Positions 43,200-51,756 of a DNA stretch of 64,000 bases are shown here, in pieces. Position 1 is the stretch's first letter; each line of letters opens with the position of its first letter. This DNA is from Mycobacterium aquaticum. GTDB taxonomy: Bacteria; Actinomycetota; Actinomycetes; Mycobacteriales; Mycobacteriaceae. Under the pieces are notes generated by a model. The model made no database searches and was not told where the DNA came from. It saw nothing but the letters and a program-made list of their open reading frames with translations. Location: NCBI RefSeq assembly GCF_002086485.1, contig NZ_MVHF01000027.1, positions 40,163-104,162 on the forward strand. The letters run 5' to 3'. Made by a program: the position numbers and the translations under genes.

Positions 43200-44185
43200 T
43201 GGCCGCGCTCCTGGTAGTTCGCCTCGACCTGTTCTTTGAGTGGGCCCCACCAGGATTCGTTGGCGCGGTACCAGTCGATGGTGTCGCGTAGACCGTCCTC
43301 GAAGTCGGTGTGCACGGGTTTCCAGCCCAGCTCGTCGGTGAGTGTCGACGGGTCGATGGCGTACCGGAGGTCGTGTCCTGCGCGGTCGGTGACGTGGTCG
43401 AAATCGTCGGGGTCACGGCCCATCAACCGCAGCAGCGTGCGCATCACGGTCAGGTTGTTCTGCTCGCACTGCGCGCCGATCAGGTAGGTCTGTCCGGCCC
43501 GGCCGTCGGCCAGGATCCGGCGCACCGCGGCGTTGTGATCGTCGACGTGGATCCAGTCGCGGACATTGGCGCCCGCGCCGTACAGCTTGGGCCGCCGCCT
43601 GGTCAGCACGTTGGTGATCTGGCGCGGGATGAACTTCTCGACGTGCTGGTACGGGCCGTAGTTGTTGGAGCAGTTCGACAGCGTCGCACGTACGCCGTAG
43701 GACCGCACCCAGGCGCGCACCAGCAGATCGGCGGCGGCCTTGGTCGACGAGTAGGGGCTCGACGGGTTGTAGGGCGTGTTCTCGGTGAACCGGGCCGGAT
43801 CGTCGAGCGGCAGGTCGCCGTACACCTCGTCGGTGGAGATGTGGTGCAGCCGCACCCCGTGCCGGCGCACCGCCTCCAGCACGGTGAAGGTGCCGACGAC
43901 GTTGGACTGCACGAAGGGAGCCGGGTCGGCCAGTGCATTGTCCACATGCGTTTCGGCCGCGAAGTGCACCACGGCGTCGGCGTCGGCCGTCAGGCTCGAC
44001 ACCAACGCCGCGTCGCACACATCGCCCTCGACCAAGCGGATCCGGTCGGCCACCGGCGCCAGTGACTCCCGACTGCCCGCATACGTGAGCGCGTCCAGCA
44101 CCGTCACTGACGCGCCGTCACGGACGGCGTCCTGCACGAAATTCGCACCGATGAACCCGGCACCCCCGGTGACCAGCAACCGCAT
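43196..44185 (-). CDS. rmlB: dTDP-glucose 4,6-dehydratase
   Basis: A 329-residue extended SDR that converts dTDP-glucose to dTDP-4-keto-6-deoxyglucose for L-rhamnose synthesis. The NAD motif GGAGFIG lies at residues 7-13. The Thr-Asp-Glu catalytic set TDE is at 118-120 (HHISTDEVYGD) and Tyr145-x3-Lys149 follows (YSSTKAAADLL). The SNNYGPYQHVEKFIPRQI and NVRDWIHVDDH segments are typical RmlB. It is 25 bp downstream of an F420-dependent oxidoreductase gene on the same strand, so the rml genes may share its promoter. Confidence 0.96.
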   Translation of the reverse strand: MRLLVTGGAGFIGANFVQDAVRDGASVTVLDALTYAGSRESLAPVADRIRLVEGDVCDAALVSSLTADADAVVHFAAETHVDNALADPAPFVQSNVVGTFTVLEAVRRHGVRLHHISTDEVYGDLPLDDPARFTENTPYNPSSPYSSTKAAADLLVRAWVRSYGVRATLSNCSNNYGPYQHVEKFIPRQITNVLTRRRPKLYGAGANVRDWIHVDDHNAAVRRILADGRAGQTYLIGAQCEQNNLTVMRTLLRLMGRDPDDFDHVTDRAGHDLRYAIDPSTLTDELGWKPVHTDFEDGLRDTIDWYRANESWWGPLKEQVEANYQERGQ

Positions 44186-44210
44186 GGGTCAACTCTAACG
44201 GGCTGTCCGA

Positions 44211-45056
44211 TCAGCCTTTCAGGCCCAGCGGGCCGGCCAGCTCCGTCAGCGTCGGAAGCAACTTGTCCCATCCGCCGAGCACCTGGATCGCCACATGGTC
44301 GGCGCCCTCGTCGAGGTGTTGCCGCAAACGCGCCGCAACGTCATCGGGCGTGCCGTGAGCGACGACCGCATCGATGAGACGGTTGCTGCCGGGCTTGGCG
44401 ATGTCATCCTCGCTGAATCCCAACCGTCGCCAGTTGTTCAGGTAGTTGCTGAGATTCAGATAGAAATCGACGGTTTCGCGGCCGACCGCCCGGGCTGCCT
44501 CGGCCTGCTGCTCGGATCCGTCGGTCAGCACGACCTTGTGCTCGGGTGCGAGAAACACCCCAGGGCCGATGAGCTCGCGGGCCTGCGCGGTGTGCTCGGG
44601 CGTCGTCAGGTACGGATGCGCGCCGGCACTGCGGTCGGCGGCCAGCTTCAGCACCTTGGGACCCAGCGCCGCCACCACGCGCCGCTCCTTCGGTACGCCC
44701 TGCTCATCGAGCGCATCGAGGTACTCGACCAGCACGTCGTAGGGCTTGCGGTACTCCTGGGTGTGCTCGGGATGGCCGATGCCGATGCCGAGGATGAACC
44801 GGCCAGGGTGCGCCGCCTCGATGCGGTGATACGACTCGGCCACCTGCGCGGCCGGAGCGGTCCACACGTTGACGATGCCGGTGGCCACCTGCAGTGTGTC
44901 GGTCGCGGCCAGGATCGGTTCGACGAACGCGAGGTCAGCGGCAGGAGAGCCGCCCGGCCAGATGGCGCCGTAGCCCAGCTTCTCGATCTCGGCAGCCTGC
45001 TCGGGCTTCGGTGCACCGAACGTCCACACCCCAAAACGGCCAAGGTTCAAGCTCAT
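44211..45056 (-). CDS. F420-dependent LLM-class oxidoreductase, TIGR03620-like (copy 1)
   Basis: A 281-residue luciferase-like TIM-barrel oxidoreductase. It starts MSLNLGRFGVWTFGAPKPEQ and shows LGYGAIWPGGSPAADL, LQVATGIVNVWTAPA and GRFILGIGIGHPEHTQEYRK. These are the F420-binding pattern of the mycobacterial family with a PYLTTPEHTAQARELIGP insertion. M. tuberculosis Rv3463 holds the same place between rmlB and infA. Substrate unknown. It is a tandem paralogue of the next gene, 15 bp away. Confidence 0.88.
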   Translation of the reverse strand: MSLNLGRFGVWTFGAPKPEQAAEIEKLGYGAIWPGGSPAADLAFVEPILAATDTLQVATGIVNVWTAPAAQVAESYHRIEAAHPGRFILGIGIGHPEHTQEYRKPYDVLVEYLDALDEQGVPKERRVVAALGPKVLKLAADRSAGAHPYLTTPEHTAQARELIGPGVFLAPEHKVVLTDGSEQQAEAARAVGRETVDFYLNLSNYLNNWRRLGFSEDDIAKPGSNRLIDAVVAHGTPDDVAARLRQHLDEGADHVAIQVLGGWDKLLPTLTELAGPLGLKG

Positions 45057-45071
45057 TCGCGTCCCTTTCGA

Positions 45072-45944
45072 TTACTTGAGGCCCAGCGGCCCGGCAAGTT
45101 CGGCAAGTGCCGGTACCAGTTTGTCGGGCGAGGTGAGAACCTGCACGGGCACGTGGTCAGCGCCGGCCTCGCGGTGTTGCTTGAGGCGCGCCGCCACCGC
45201 GTCGACGGTGCCGTGGGCGACCACGGCGTCGATGAACGCATCGCTGCCCGGCTTGGCCAGATCGGCATCGGTGAAGCCCAGTCGCTTGAAGTTGTTGAGG
45301 TAGTTGGTCAGTCCGAGATAGAGATCGAGCGCCTTGCGGCCGGCCGCGCGGGCCCTTTCGGTGCCCTCTTCGGATCCGTCGGTCAACACCACCTTGTGCT
45401 CCGGCGCGAGAAGCGCGTCGGGCCCGATGATCTCGCGGGCCTGCGCGGTGTGCTCGGGCGTGGTCAGGTACGGGTGGGCACCGGCCGACCGCTCAGCCGA
45501 CAACTGCAGCACCTTGGGGCCGAGCGCGGCGACCACGCGGCGGTGCCGCGGAACGCCGTGCTCATCGAGCTTGTCCAGATAATCGGTGAGGGCGTCGAGC
45601 GGTTTGCGGTATTCACCGATGGCCTCGCGGTGGCCGACCCCGATGCCCAGCAGGAACCGGCCCGGGTAGGCCGCCTCGATGCGATGGAAGGAGTCCGCGA
45701 CCGCCCCGGCGTCGGCCGTCCAGATGTTGACGATGCCCGTCGCGACCTGCAGGTTGGTGGTCTTCTCCAGAATCGGGTCGACCCAGTCCAGTTCGGCAGG
45801 CGGAGACCCACCCGCCCAGATCGCGCCGTAGCCGAGGGCCTCGATCTCCTGCAACTGTTCTGCCGACAGCGGCTGGAACTGCGAGTAGTGCCCGAAAACG
45901 CCGAAACTACCGAGGTCAGGTTTGGTGCCCGTGATGTCAGTCAT
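45072..45944 (-). CDS. F420-dependent LLM-class oxidoreductase, TIGR03620-like (copy 2)
   Basis: A 290-residue paralogue with matching motifs (LGYGAIWAGGSPPAELDW, LQVATGIVNIWTADA, GRFLLGIGVGHREAIGEYRK, PYLTTPEHTAQAREIIGP). ATG 45944 (MTDITGTKPDLGSFGVFGHY) fits the family start; the frame runs 31 codons further up without a good start. First gene of the minus-strand series copy 2, copy 1, rmlB, rmlC. The 152-bp gap to the divergent type VII cassette must hold both promoters. Confidence 0.87.
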   Translation of the reverse strand: MTDITGTKPDLGSFGVFGHYSQFQPLSAEQLQEIEALGYGAIWAGGSPPAELDWVDPILEKTTNLQVATGIVNIWTADAGAVADSFHRIEAAYPGRFLLGIGVGHREAIGEYRKPLDALTDYLDKLDEHGVPRHRRVVAALGPKVLQLSAERSAGAHPYLTTPEHTAQAREIIGPDALLAPEHKVVLTDGSEEGTERARAAGRKALDLYLGLTNYLNNFKRLGFTDADLAKPGSDAFIDAVVAHGTVDAVAARLKQHREAGADHVPVQVLTSPDKLVPALAELAGPLGLK

Positions 45945-46096
45945 GGTCGGGTCAACCCGCCGTCGCCCGACCGCTATTCCGAAAAACTCAGGGTGATTCC
46001 CACCGGTGGCCGACGCGGCAGGTTGAAACTGCTGCATTCCTGGGAGATTGCTGTGTGTCAGGATCGAGGTGATTCGTTGTTGCTCGAGGGGGAGAT

Positions 46097-46381
46097 GTGT
46101 TAGTTAACCCAGAACTGTTGCGGGCCCTTGCCGGACAGGTGGATTCTGCAGCCGCGGTGATCGGTCGCGCCGACGTGGGGTCGAAGGTGTCGACATCAGC
46201 TGATGGTTTGGCGAGCTCGACCACTCAATGGGCAGCTCATACCGTGGGCGAACATTTCACCGGTGTCGCAAACCAACTCGCACAGAACGTCACCAAGATC
46301 GGAACGGCGGTCCGTGGGGCCGGCGACCGGTTCGAAGTTGCCGACAACACGCTGGCCGGCCAGTTCGACGGGTTCTTCTAG
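46097..46381 (+). CDS. EspC-like type VII secretion (ESX) substrate or partner
   Basis: A 94-residue protein of the EspC-like family (T7SS_ESX_EspC). It has two helices (NPELLRALAGQVDSAAAVIG and WAAHTVGEHFTGVANQLAQN, VTKIGTAVRGAGDRF), a central Trp, and an export-motif-like tail FEVADNTLA in which the Tyr of the YxxxD/E signal is Phe. EspC-like proteins are usually exported as partners of the larger protein encoded next. The GTG at 46097 has a GAGGGGGAG ribosome site; an ATG two bases earlier runs into a stop. It leads a three-gene cassette. Confidence 0.75.
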   Translation: MLVNPELLRALAGQVDSAAAVIGRADVGSKVSTSADGLASSTTQWAAHTVGEHFTGVANQLAQNVTKIGTAVRGAGDRFEVADNTLAGQFDGFF

Positions 46382-46384
46382 CTG

Positions 46385-47749
46385 ATGTTGCCGAACCGCA
46401 CCACACTGCAAGGTTGGAACCCGGATTCTCTGACGGCGTCGGCAAGCACGATCACTGCGAGCGCCGCGTCGGTCGCAGATGCCGTGACTGGCGTGGATGA
46501 TGCTTGCCAGCGAATGCCTGAGGCCAGAGGTTGGTCTGGCCGCTCTCACGAAGCGGCAGAGGCAATGTTCGGACGGGCTCGCCGCCAGACGCTGAAGTTC
46601 TCCGCGTACGCGAACGCTATTGCCGCGGCCTTGAAGAACGGCAGCGGAACTATCGCTCCGGCACGCAATGCGCTGCTCAACAAGGCCGCGGAGGTCGATC
46701 ACGGACCATTGAATGTCACCGACCAATGGGTCGTTCTTGTCGACCCGGTAGTCATGTCGGAAGAGGAGTTCGCCAAGCTTCAAGCCTTGGCACGTGAGGA
46801 ACAGGCCGCCATCAACGGGCTGCTGACGGCGGTTGGCGACGCCGACGACAGCACGGCCAACGCGGTTGTCGCCGCAGGCCGGGATCACGGGTTCGTCGAA
46901 GCGGGACCTTCGTCGTCGCCGTTCGACATACCGGCGCCCCAGCGACCGCGGGACCAAGTCCCGAATCCGAAGGACCCGATGGGGATTATCGGTCAAGAAG
47001 CGATACGTGCCGGTGATGAGGCAACCGCGGTCCGTGAAACTATCGAGTCGGTCAACGAACATGGCGAAGAGGTGACCACGGTTATTCACCAGGATGGAAG
47101 TAAGCAGGTCGGTACCAAGCACAAGTTCATGGACACACCGAGCCGGACGAACTACGTCACCGTCGAGGAGTTCGACAAGCGTGGAAATAGCACGTCACGG
47201 ACCAGTTCGTGGCATGATCTCGGCAGCAATTGTGATTTCACATCTACTACTTTCCCGGACGGTTCGAATTTCACGATGTCTATGGACCCGGAGGGGCGGG
47301 TCAACGCGGGATTCACAACCGCGACCGGCAGGCACTCGGCAGTGCCGGTTGAGTTGATCGACCGGATCTCTACCTATGCCGGTGGTGGCCTGTCCGGTTT
47401 CGAGAAGCATGTCAGTCATGGTGGGCGTCTGCCGATGTTGACGGCGGAGTCTCTGGAGAGCTTCGGCAAGGCTGCCCGTGTAGGTGGTCCCTCCCTGGTT
47501 ATTGCCACTGCGGTTTTCGATATGGCTATGGCAGATACCGGTCGGGATCGCTGTATTGCCGCGGTCGTCGCTGCAACGGGCGGCGGAGGAGGATGGGGCG
47601 GCGCCGAGTTGGGTGCTTTGGCCGGCGCTGCCACCGGTCCCTTTGCGCCAGTGGGCGTTCCCGTGCTCACCACCGCGGGCGCAGTGTTCGGAGCTTTCGG
47701 TGGCGCTGATGTGGGGAAGTTCCTCGGGAACGTACTGTGTCCGTACTAA
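46385..47749 (+). CDS. Large ESX-type protein with glycine-zipper C-terminus; candidate pore-forming toxin
   Basis: A 454-residue protein. The N-terminal 110 residues are helical with a W-x-G-like turn (GWSGRSHEAAEAMFGRARRQ), the usual type VII export module. A linker (SSSPFDIPAPQRPRDQVPNP) follows. A beta-rich middle has repeated strand-turn units (VIHQDGSKQVGTKHKF, TTFPDGSNFTMSMDPEGRV). The C-terminal 80 residues are hydrophobic and glycine-rich with GxxxG steps (GALAGAATG, GAVFGAFGGADVG). That tail resembles membrane-inserting glycine-zipper toxins of Gram-positive type VII systems. Base composition is visibly more AT-rich than its neighbours. It starts 3 bp after the EspC-like gene and overlaps a membrane-protein gene that could be its immunity protein. 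Confidence 0.6.
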   Translation: MLPNRTTLQGWNPDSLTASASTITASAASVADAVTGVDDACQRMPEARGWSGRSHEAAEAMFGRARRQTLKFSAYANAIAAALKNGSGTIAPARNALLNKAAEVDHGPLNVTDQWVVLVDPVVMSEEEFAKLQALAREEQAAINGLLTAVGDADDSTANAVVAAGRDHGFVEAGPSSSPFDIPAPQRPRDQVPNPKDPMGIIGQEAIRAGDEATAVRETIESVNEHGEEVTTVIHQDGSKQVGTKHKFMDTPSRTNYVTVEEFDKRGNSTSRTSSWHDLGSNCDFTSTTFPDGSNFTMSMDPEGRVNAGFTTATGRHSAVPVELIDRISTYAGGGLSGFEKHVSHGGRLPMLTAESLESFGKAARVGGPSLVIATAVFDMAMADTGRDRCIAAVVAATGGGGGWGGAELGALAGAATGPFAPVGVPVLTTAGAVFGAFGGADVGKFLGNVLCPY

Positions 47750-48516
47750 AACTCCCTACACCCCCTGGTTGGCGCAACGGTGATGCGCCTCTTGGGTGGG
47801 TAAGTGCAGGATTCGTCATCGCACTTTCGGTGCCGTTCTGGTGGGGCCTGGCGGCGGCAAGTCGGGGTGACTATCTGACTGGAACGGTGATGATCGGCGT
47901 CACCGTTTCGCCGCTGTTGATTGTGGCGTCGCTCGTGATACCGGTGTTCGGACGGTCGACCGTGCGTACGACCGTTGACAGCTCCGGGACGAGCCTGCGT
48001 CCGGGCCGATGGTTCTGCATTTTCTGCTACGTCGGCATGGTGTCGTTCATAGTGAGTGGTTTGCTATTTGTCCGATTCGTGCCAACGGGTGATCTGGACA
48101 TTCCGATATCGCGTGGCATGCGGATTTTCTCCCCGATGTTGCTTGCATCAGGAGTCGTCGTGGCGATTCTGGCATTGGTCAGTGCCTGGCGCCGCGGCGG
48201 AATTGGCTACGTAAAGCTCACCCCAGCCGGGATCGATGTCGCGAATATCGTGGCCACGAAATACGTCGAGTGGACAGACATTGTCGAAATAAGCGACAGC
48301 ACTGAAACGAAGAGAACCCGCAAAGCGATCGTCCTGCGTTTGAGTGACGACACCGAAGAAATCATCGACGGTGCCGACATCTATGTCCCTCGGGGCACCG
48401 CCCTGTACTGGATGGTCCGGCACTATTGGCGCCATCCATCTGATCGCGGCGAGCTCACCGATTCCCGTGCAGTCGACCGTCTGCGTTCCGAGAACTTCGA
48501 CGTCGAAGTCCGGTGA
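47737..48516 (+). CDS. Membrane protein with PH-like cytosolic domain; candidate immunity protein
   Basis: A 259-residue protein with about four membrane helices (WVSAGFVIALSVPFWWGLAA, MIGVTVSPLLIVASLVIPVF, IFCYVGMVSFIVSGLLFV, LLASGVVVAILALVSAW). A soluble C-terminal half reads like a bacterial PH-type beta domain (VKLTPAGIDVANIVATKYVE, WTDIVEI, AIVLRLSDDTEEIIDGADI). The GTG start overlaps the preceding gene by 13 bp, so the two are coupled. Integral membrane proteins encoded directly after pore-forming toxins commonly give immunity; this is inferred from context. GC content is low (about 50 percent in some 60-base stretches), like the gene before. Confidence 0.65.
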   Translation: MSVLKLPTPPGWRNGDAPLGWVSAGFVIALSVPFWWGLAAASRGDYLTGTVMIGVTVSPLLIVASLVIPVFGRSTVRTTVDSSGTSLRPGRWFCIFCYVGMVSFIVSGLLFVRFVPTGDLDIPISRGMRIFSPMLLASGVVVAILALVSAWRRGGIGYVKLTPAGIDVANIVATKYVEWTDIVEISDSTETKRTRKAIVLRLSDDTEEIIDGADIYVPRGTALYWMVRHYWRHPSDRGELTDSRAVDRLRSENFDVEVR

Positions 48517-48535
48517 TTCTCACCGCTTGCCCGGG

Positions 48536-50008
48536 TCAGGCCGGGGCAGGCAGGTCTTCGGGGGCGGGTGCCTCCAACGGCAGCAGCACGATGAACCGGG
48601 TGTTGCCCGGCTCGGACTGCACCCGGAGGTCACCGCTGTGCTTCTCGACGACGATCCGCCATGCCAGGTCGAGCCCCAGCCCGGTGCCCTCGCCGAACGG
48701 CTTCGTGGTGAAGAACGGCGTGAAGATGCGTTCGATGATGTCGGCGGGAATGCCGGGGCCGTCGTCGCAGATCTCCACTTTGACCAGATCGCCTTCGCGG
48801 CCGGTACGTACCGTCAGCGTGCCTTCGCCGTTCATCGCCTGGATCGCGTTGTCGATGATGTTGGTCCACACCTGGTTGAGGTCACCCGGATAGCAGGCCA
48901 GCTCGGGCAGCGACTTGTCCCAGTCCTTGACGACTCGAACGCCCTTGCTTTCCTTGCCGATCCGGTCGCCGAACATCATCAGTGTGCTGTGCAGCAGCTC
49001 GTGGATGTCGGCGCTCTGGTACGGCGCGCGGTCCATCTGCGAGTACTGCTTGGCGCCGGCCAGCAGCGCAGAAATCCGCTTGCTGGCCTCGGCGATCTGG
49101 TTCATCAGCAGTTCGGTCTCGATGGTGTAGCGCAGCCAGCCGATCGCGCTCATGAACGATGCGGTGGCGTCGACGTCGTCGAGTGACGCCGCGACACTCT
49201 CGAACCAGTCGATGTCCAGTCCGGCGTCGACGAACGTCGGCGCGTAATCCCAGGCACTGGTGATTCCGCGCTCCTCGAGCCACTCGCCGATCTGCTCCTC
49301 ACGGTCGGAGGCCTCCAGCGCGGTCAGATCCTGTGCCTTGTGCTTGGCGATCTGCTCGGCCACCCGGTCCTGGATGCTGACCAGCTCACGCAGTGCCGCG
49401 GGCGGGACGTGCCCGTCGCCGAGCATCGCCAGCTTGTGGCGCATCTTGCTGACCCGGTCGCGCAGGTCCGCCACCGCGCGCGCGGTCGCCGCGGCGGGAT
49501 TGTTGAGCTGATGGGTCAGGCCGGCCGAAAGTTGGCCGAGCGCAAGCAGTTTCTCCCGCTGGCCGATGATCTGGCGGCGCCGGAGGCCACCGACCTTGTG
49601 GCCCTCCAAGAGGTGTACTGCCATCGGGAATTCGGTGCGCATGAAGTCGGCGTAGGCCTTGGCGTCCAGGACGAAGAACCGGGACGGCTTGGTCACCCGA
49701 ACGGATGCCTCGTATACCGGCTGCTCACCGGGGATGTACGCCGACCAGGCACCGCAGTAGACCCCGCGCATCGAGGTCCGGTTGGTCTCGATGTCGATGC
49801 CGCCCGACTTCATCGTCATCACGAGCTCGCCCTCGATCATCACGTAGAAGCACGTGGCGGGCTCGCCCTCGGTGCAGACCGGGCCCGGCTCGAACGTCGC
49901 GATATGACCGTTGGCGCACAGGATGTCGAGTTGTTCGTCGCTCAGAGATTCGAACAGGAACAGGGTCCGCAGTTCTTCGCGCACGCAGCCTTCACCCATC
50001 GTTGTCAT
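48536..50008 (-). CDS. Histidine kinase with N-terminal cyclic-nucleotide-binding domain
   Basis: A 490-residue kinase. The cNMP-binding-fold domain covers about residues 10-130 (LFLFESLSDEQLDILCANGH, GEPATCFYVMIEGELVM, GAWSAYIPGEQPVYEASVRV). The phospho-acceptor is His166 in LSAGLTHQLNNPAAAT. A long helical insert of about 180 residues follows, then the HATPase with N-box VWTNIIDNAIQAM and G-boxes DDGPGIP and GEGTGLGLDLAWR. No membrane helix is present. It follows the REC/thioredoxin-reductase gene by 3 bp, so the pair is a two-component system. Signal unknown; a nucleotide or redox cue is possible. Confidence 0.88.
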   Translation of the reverse strand: MTTMGEGCVREELRTLFLFESLSDEQLDILCANGHIATFEPGPVCTEGEPATCFYVMIEGELVMTMKSGGIDIETNRTSMRGVYCGAWSAYIPGEQPVYEASVRVTKPSRFFVLDAKAYADFMRTEFPMAVHLLEGHKVGGLRRRQIIGQREKLLALGQLSAGLTHQLNNPAAATARAVADLRDRVSKMRHKLAMLGDGHVPPAALRELVSIQDRVAEQIAKHKAQDLTALEASDREEQIGEWLEERGITSAWDYAPTFVDAGLDIDWFESVAASLDDVDATASFMSAIGWLRYTIETELLMNQIAEASKRISALLAGAKQYSQMDRAPYQSADIHELLHSTLMMFGDRIGKESKGVRVVKDWDKSLPELACYPGDLNQVWTNIIDNAIQAMNGEGTLTVRTGREGDLVKVEICDDGPGIPADIIERIFTPFFTTKPFGEGTGLGLDLAWRIVVEKHSGDLRVQSEPGNTRFIVLLPLEAPAPEDLPAPA

Positions 50009-50011
50009 TCC

Positions 50012-51703
50012 TCAGGCCTCCGCCAGATAACGGTGCACCAACATGACCGCCATCGACCCTTCGCCGACGGCGGCCGCCACCCGTTTGGCGGATTCTGCAC
50101 GCACATCACCTGCAACAAACACACCGGGCACACTTGTTTCCAGGTGATGGGGAGGACGTTCCAACGTCCAGCCGCAGACATCGCGCAGGTCGGGGCCGGC
50201 CAGGATGAAGCCGTGGTCGTCGCGGGCCACCACGCCGTCGAGCCATTCGGTGCGCGGAGTGGCGCCGATGAAGCAGCACATCCGCGTCGAGGCCACTTCT
50301 TCCCGCTCGCCGGTGCGCTTGTCCTGCAGCACCAGGCCGACGAGGTGGTCATCCTCGCCGATCGCCTCGACCACCTCGGTACAGGTGCGGACGTGGATGT
50401 TGGGGGTCTGCTCGATCTGCTGGATCAGGTAGTAGGACATCGAGGCTTCCAGCGACGGCCCACGGACCAGCAGCGTCACCGACTTGGCCTCGCGGGACAT
50501 GAACATAGCCGCCTGCCCGGCCGAGTTGGCGCCGCCCACGATGTAGACGTCCTCACCCTGGCACTCCGAGGCCTGTGAGACCGAGGCGCCGTAGTAGACG
50601 CCGCGGCCGACGTAGTTGAGCGGGTTCATCGGGTCGTCCCAGCAGCCCGGCACCGGCAGCTGCCGATACTCGACGCCGGTGGCCAGGATCACCGCCCGGG
50701 CGCCGATGGTGTCGCCGTCGGCGAAGGTGATGGTGCGTGCGGCCCCGGCCACGTCGAGCGCGGTGGCCTCGCGGGTGGTGATGACCTCGGCGCCGAAGCG
50801 CTCGGCCTGCCTGCGGGCCGAAGTGGCCAGCTCGGCGCCTGACACCCCGGTGGGGAAGCCCAGGTAGTTCTCGATACGGGAGCTGCGCCCAGCCTGGCCA
50901 CCGGTCGTGGTGCCCTCGATCAAGACGGTCTTGAGCCCTTCAGACGCGCCGTAGACCGCCGCGGCCAGCCCGGCCGGGCCACCACCGATCACAGCCAGGT
51001 CGTACATCGTCAACGACGGGCTGGTGGACAGGCCCAGCATGTCGGCGAGTTCACCGTCGGAAGGCTCGACCAGGGTCTGACCTCCCTCGGTGATGACCAC
51101 GGGAAGCTGCCGACCGTCGAGGCCCGCGGCCTCGAGCAGCTGCCTGCCCTTGGGCTCGTCGGACGTGAACGCCCGATACGTGTGCTGGTTGCGGGCCAGG
51201 AACTGGCGGACCTCCCAGGACCGGGCGCTCCACTGGTGGCCGATCACCTTGGTGTGCGGGATGGCCCGGTCGCCGACGGCGTGCCAGGCTTCCAGCAACC
51301 CGTCGATGACGGGGTAGAGCTTCTCCTCGGGCGGATCCCACGGCTTGAGCAGGTAATGGTCCAGGTCGACGACGTTGATGGCGTCGATGGCCGCGGTGGT
51401 GTCGGCGTAGGCCGTCAGCAGCACGCGGCGGGCCATCGGGTAGAGATCCATGGCCGACTCCAGGAACTCGATACCGCTCATCTGTGGCATGCGGTAGTCC
51501 GCCACGAACACTGCGACGGTGTCACCGCGCAGCTTCAGCTCATGCAGGGTCTCCAGGGCATCCAGACCAGACTCGGCACGCATGATCCGGTACCGCTCGC
51601 CGTAGTGGCGGCGCAGATCGCGCGCGACAGCACGGGAGACGGCGGGATCGTCGTCGACGGTGAGGATCACTGGCTTACGGGGCGCGGGCGCGGGTCCAGT
51701 CAT
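50012..51703 (-). CDS. Fused response regulator / thioredoxin-reductase-like flavoprotein
   Basis: A 563-residue fusion. Residues 10-130 are a receiver domain with Asp69 (FVADYRMP). Residues about 155-225 resemble a glutaredoxin-like domain (GHQWSARSWEVRQFLARNQH) in which the CxxC site is WSAR. From about 235 on it is a thioredoxin-reductase-like FAD/NAD protein (AVIGGGPAGLAAAVYGASEG, VYIVGGANSAGQAAMFMS, GVFVAGDVRAESAKRVAAAV). The reductase dithiol expected after GRGV is replaced (YYGASVSQ), so thiol transfer by the usual route is not possible. The output is probably control of a flavin reaction by phosphorylation. Known as a family of fused RR/TrxR proteins; the partner kinase is next. Confidence 0.88.
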   Translation of the reverse strand: MTGPAPAPRKPVILTVDDDPAVSRAVARDLRRHYGERYRIMRAESGLDALETLHELKLRGDTVAVFVADYRMPQMSGIEFLESAMDLYPMARRVLLTAYADTTAAIDAINVVDLDHYLLKPWDPPEEKLYPVIDGLLEAWHAVGDRAIPHTKVIGHQWSARSWEVRQFLARNQHTYRAFTSDEPKGRQLLEAAGLDGRQLPVVITEGGQTLVEPSDGELADMLGLSTSPSLTMYDLAVIGGGPAGLAAAVYGASEGLKTVLIEGTTTGGQAGRSSRIENYLGFPTGVSGAELATSARRQAERFGAEVITTREATALDVAGAARTITFADGDTIGARAVILATGVEYRQLPVPGCWDDPMNPLNYVGRGVYYGASVSQASECQGEDVYIVGGANSAGQAAMFMSREAKSVTLLVRGPSLEASMSYYLIQQIEQTPNIHVRTCTEVVEAIGEDDHLVGLVLQDKRTGEREEVASTRMCCFIGATPRTEWLDGVVARDDHGFILAGPDLRDVCGWTLERPPHHLETSVPGVFVAGDVRAESAKRVAAAVGEGSMAVMLVHRYLAEA

Positions 51704-51756
51704 ATCGCTCCAATTATGCGCCCCGCTGCCAGCGATTTTCTCGGCTAGGTCGGCGG

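Noticed and set aside
44295..46103. 602-codon plus-strand frame opposite the two LLM oxidoreductases
   Set aside because: It repeats itself because the two oxidoreductases are paralogues; its composition is that of a shadow frame.
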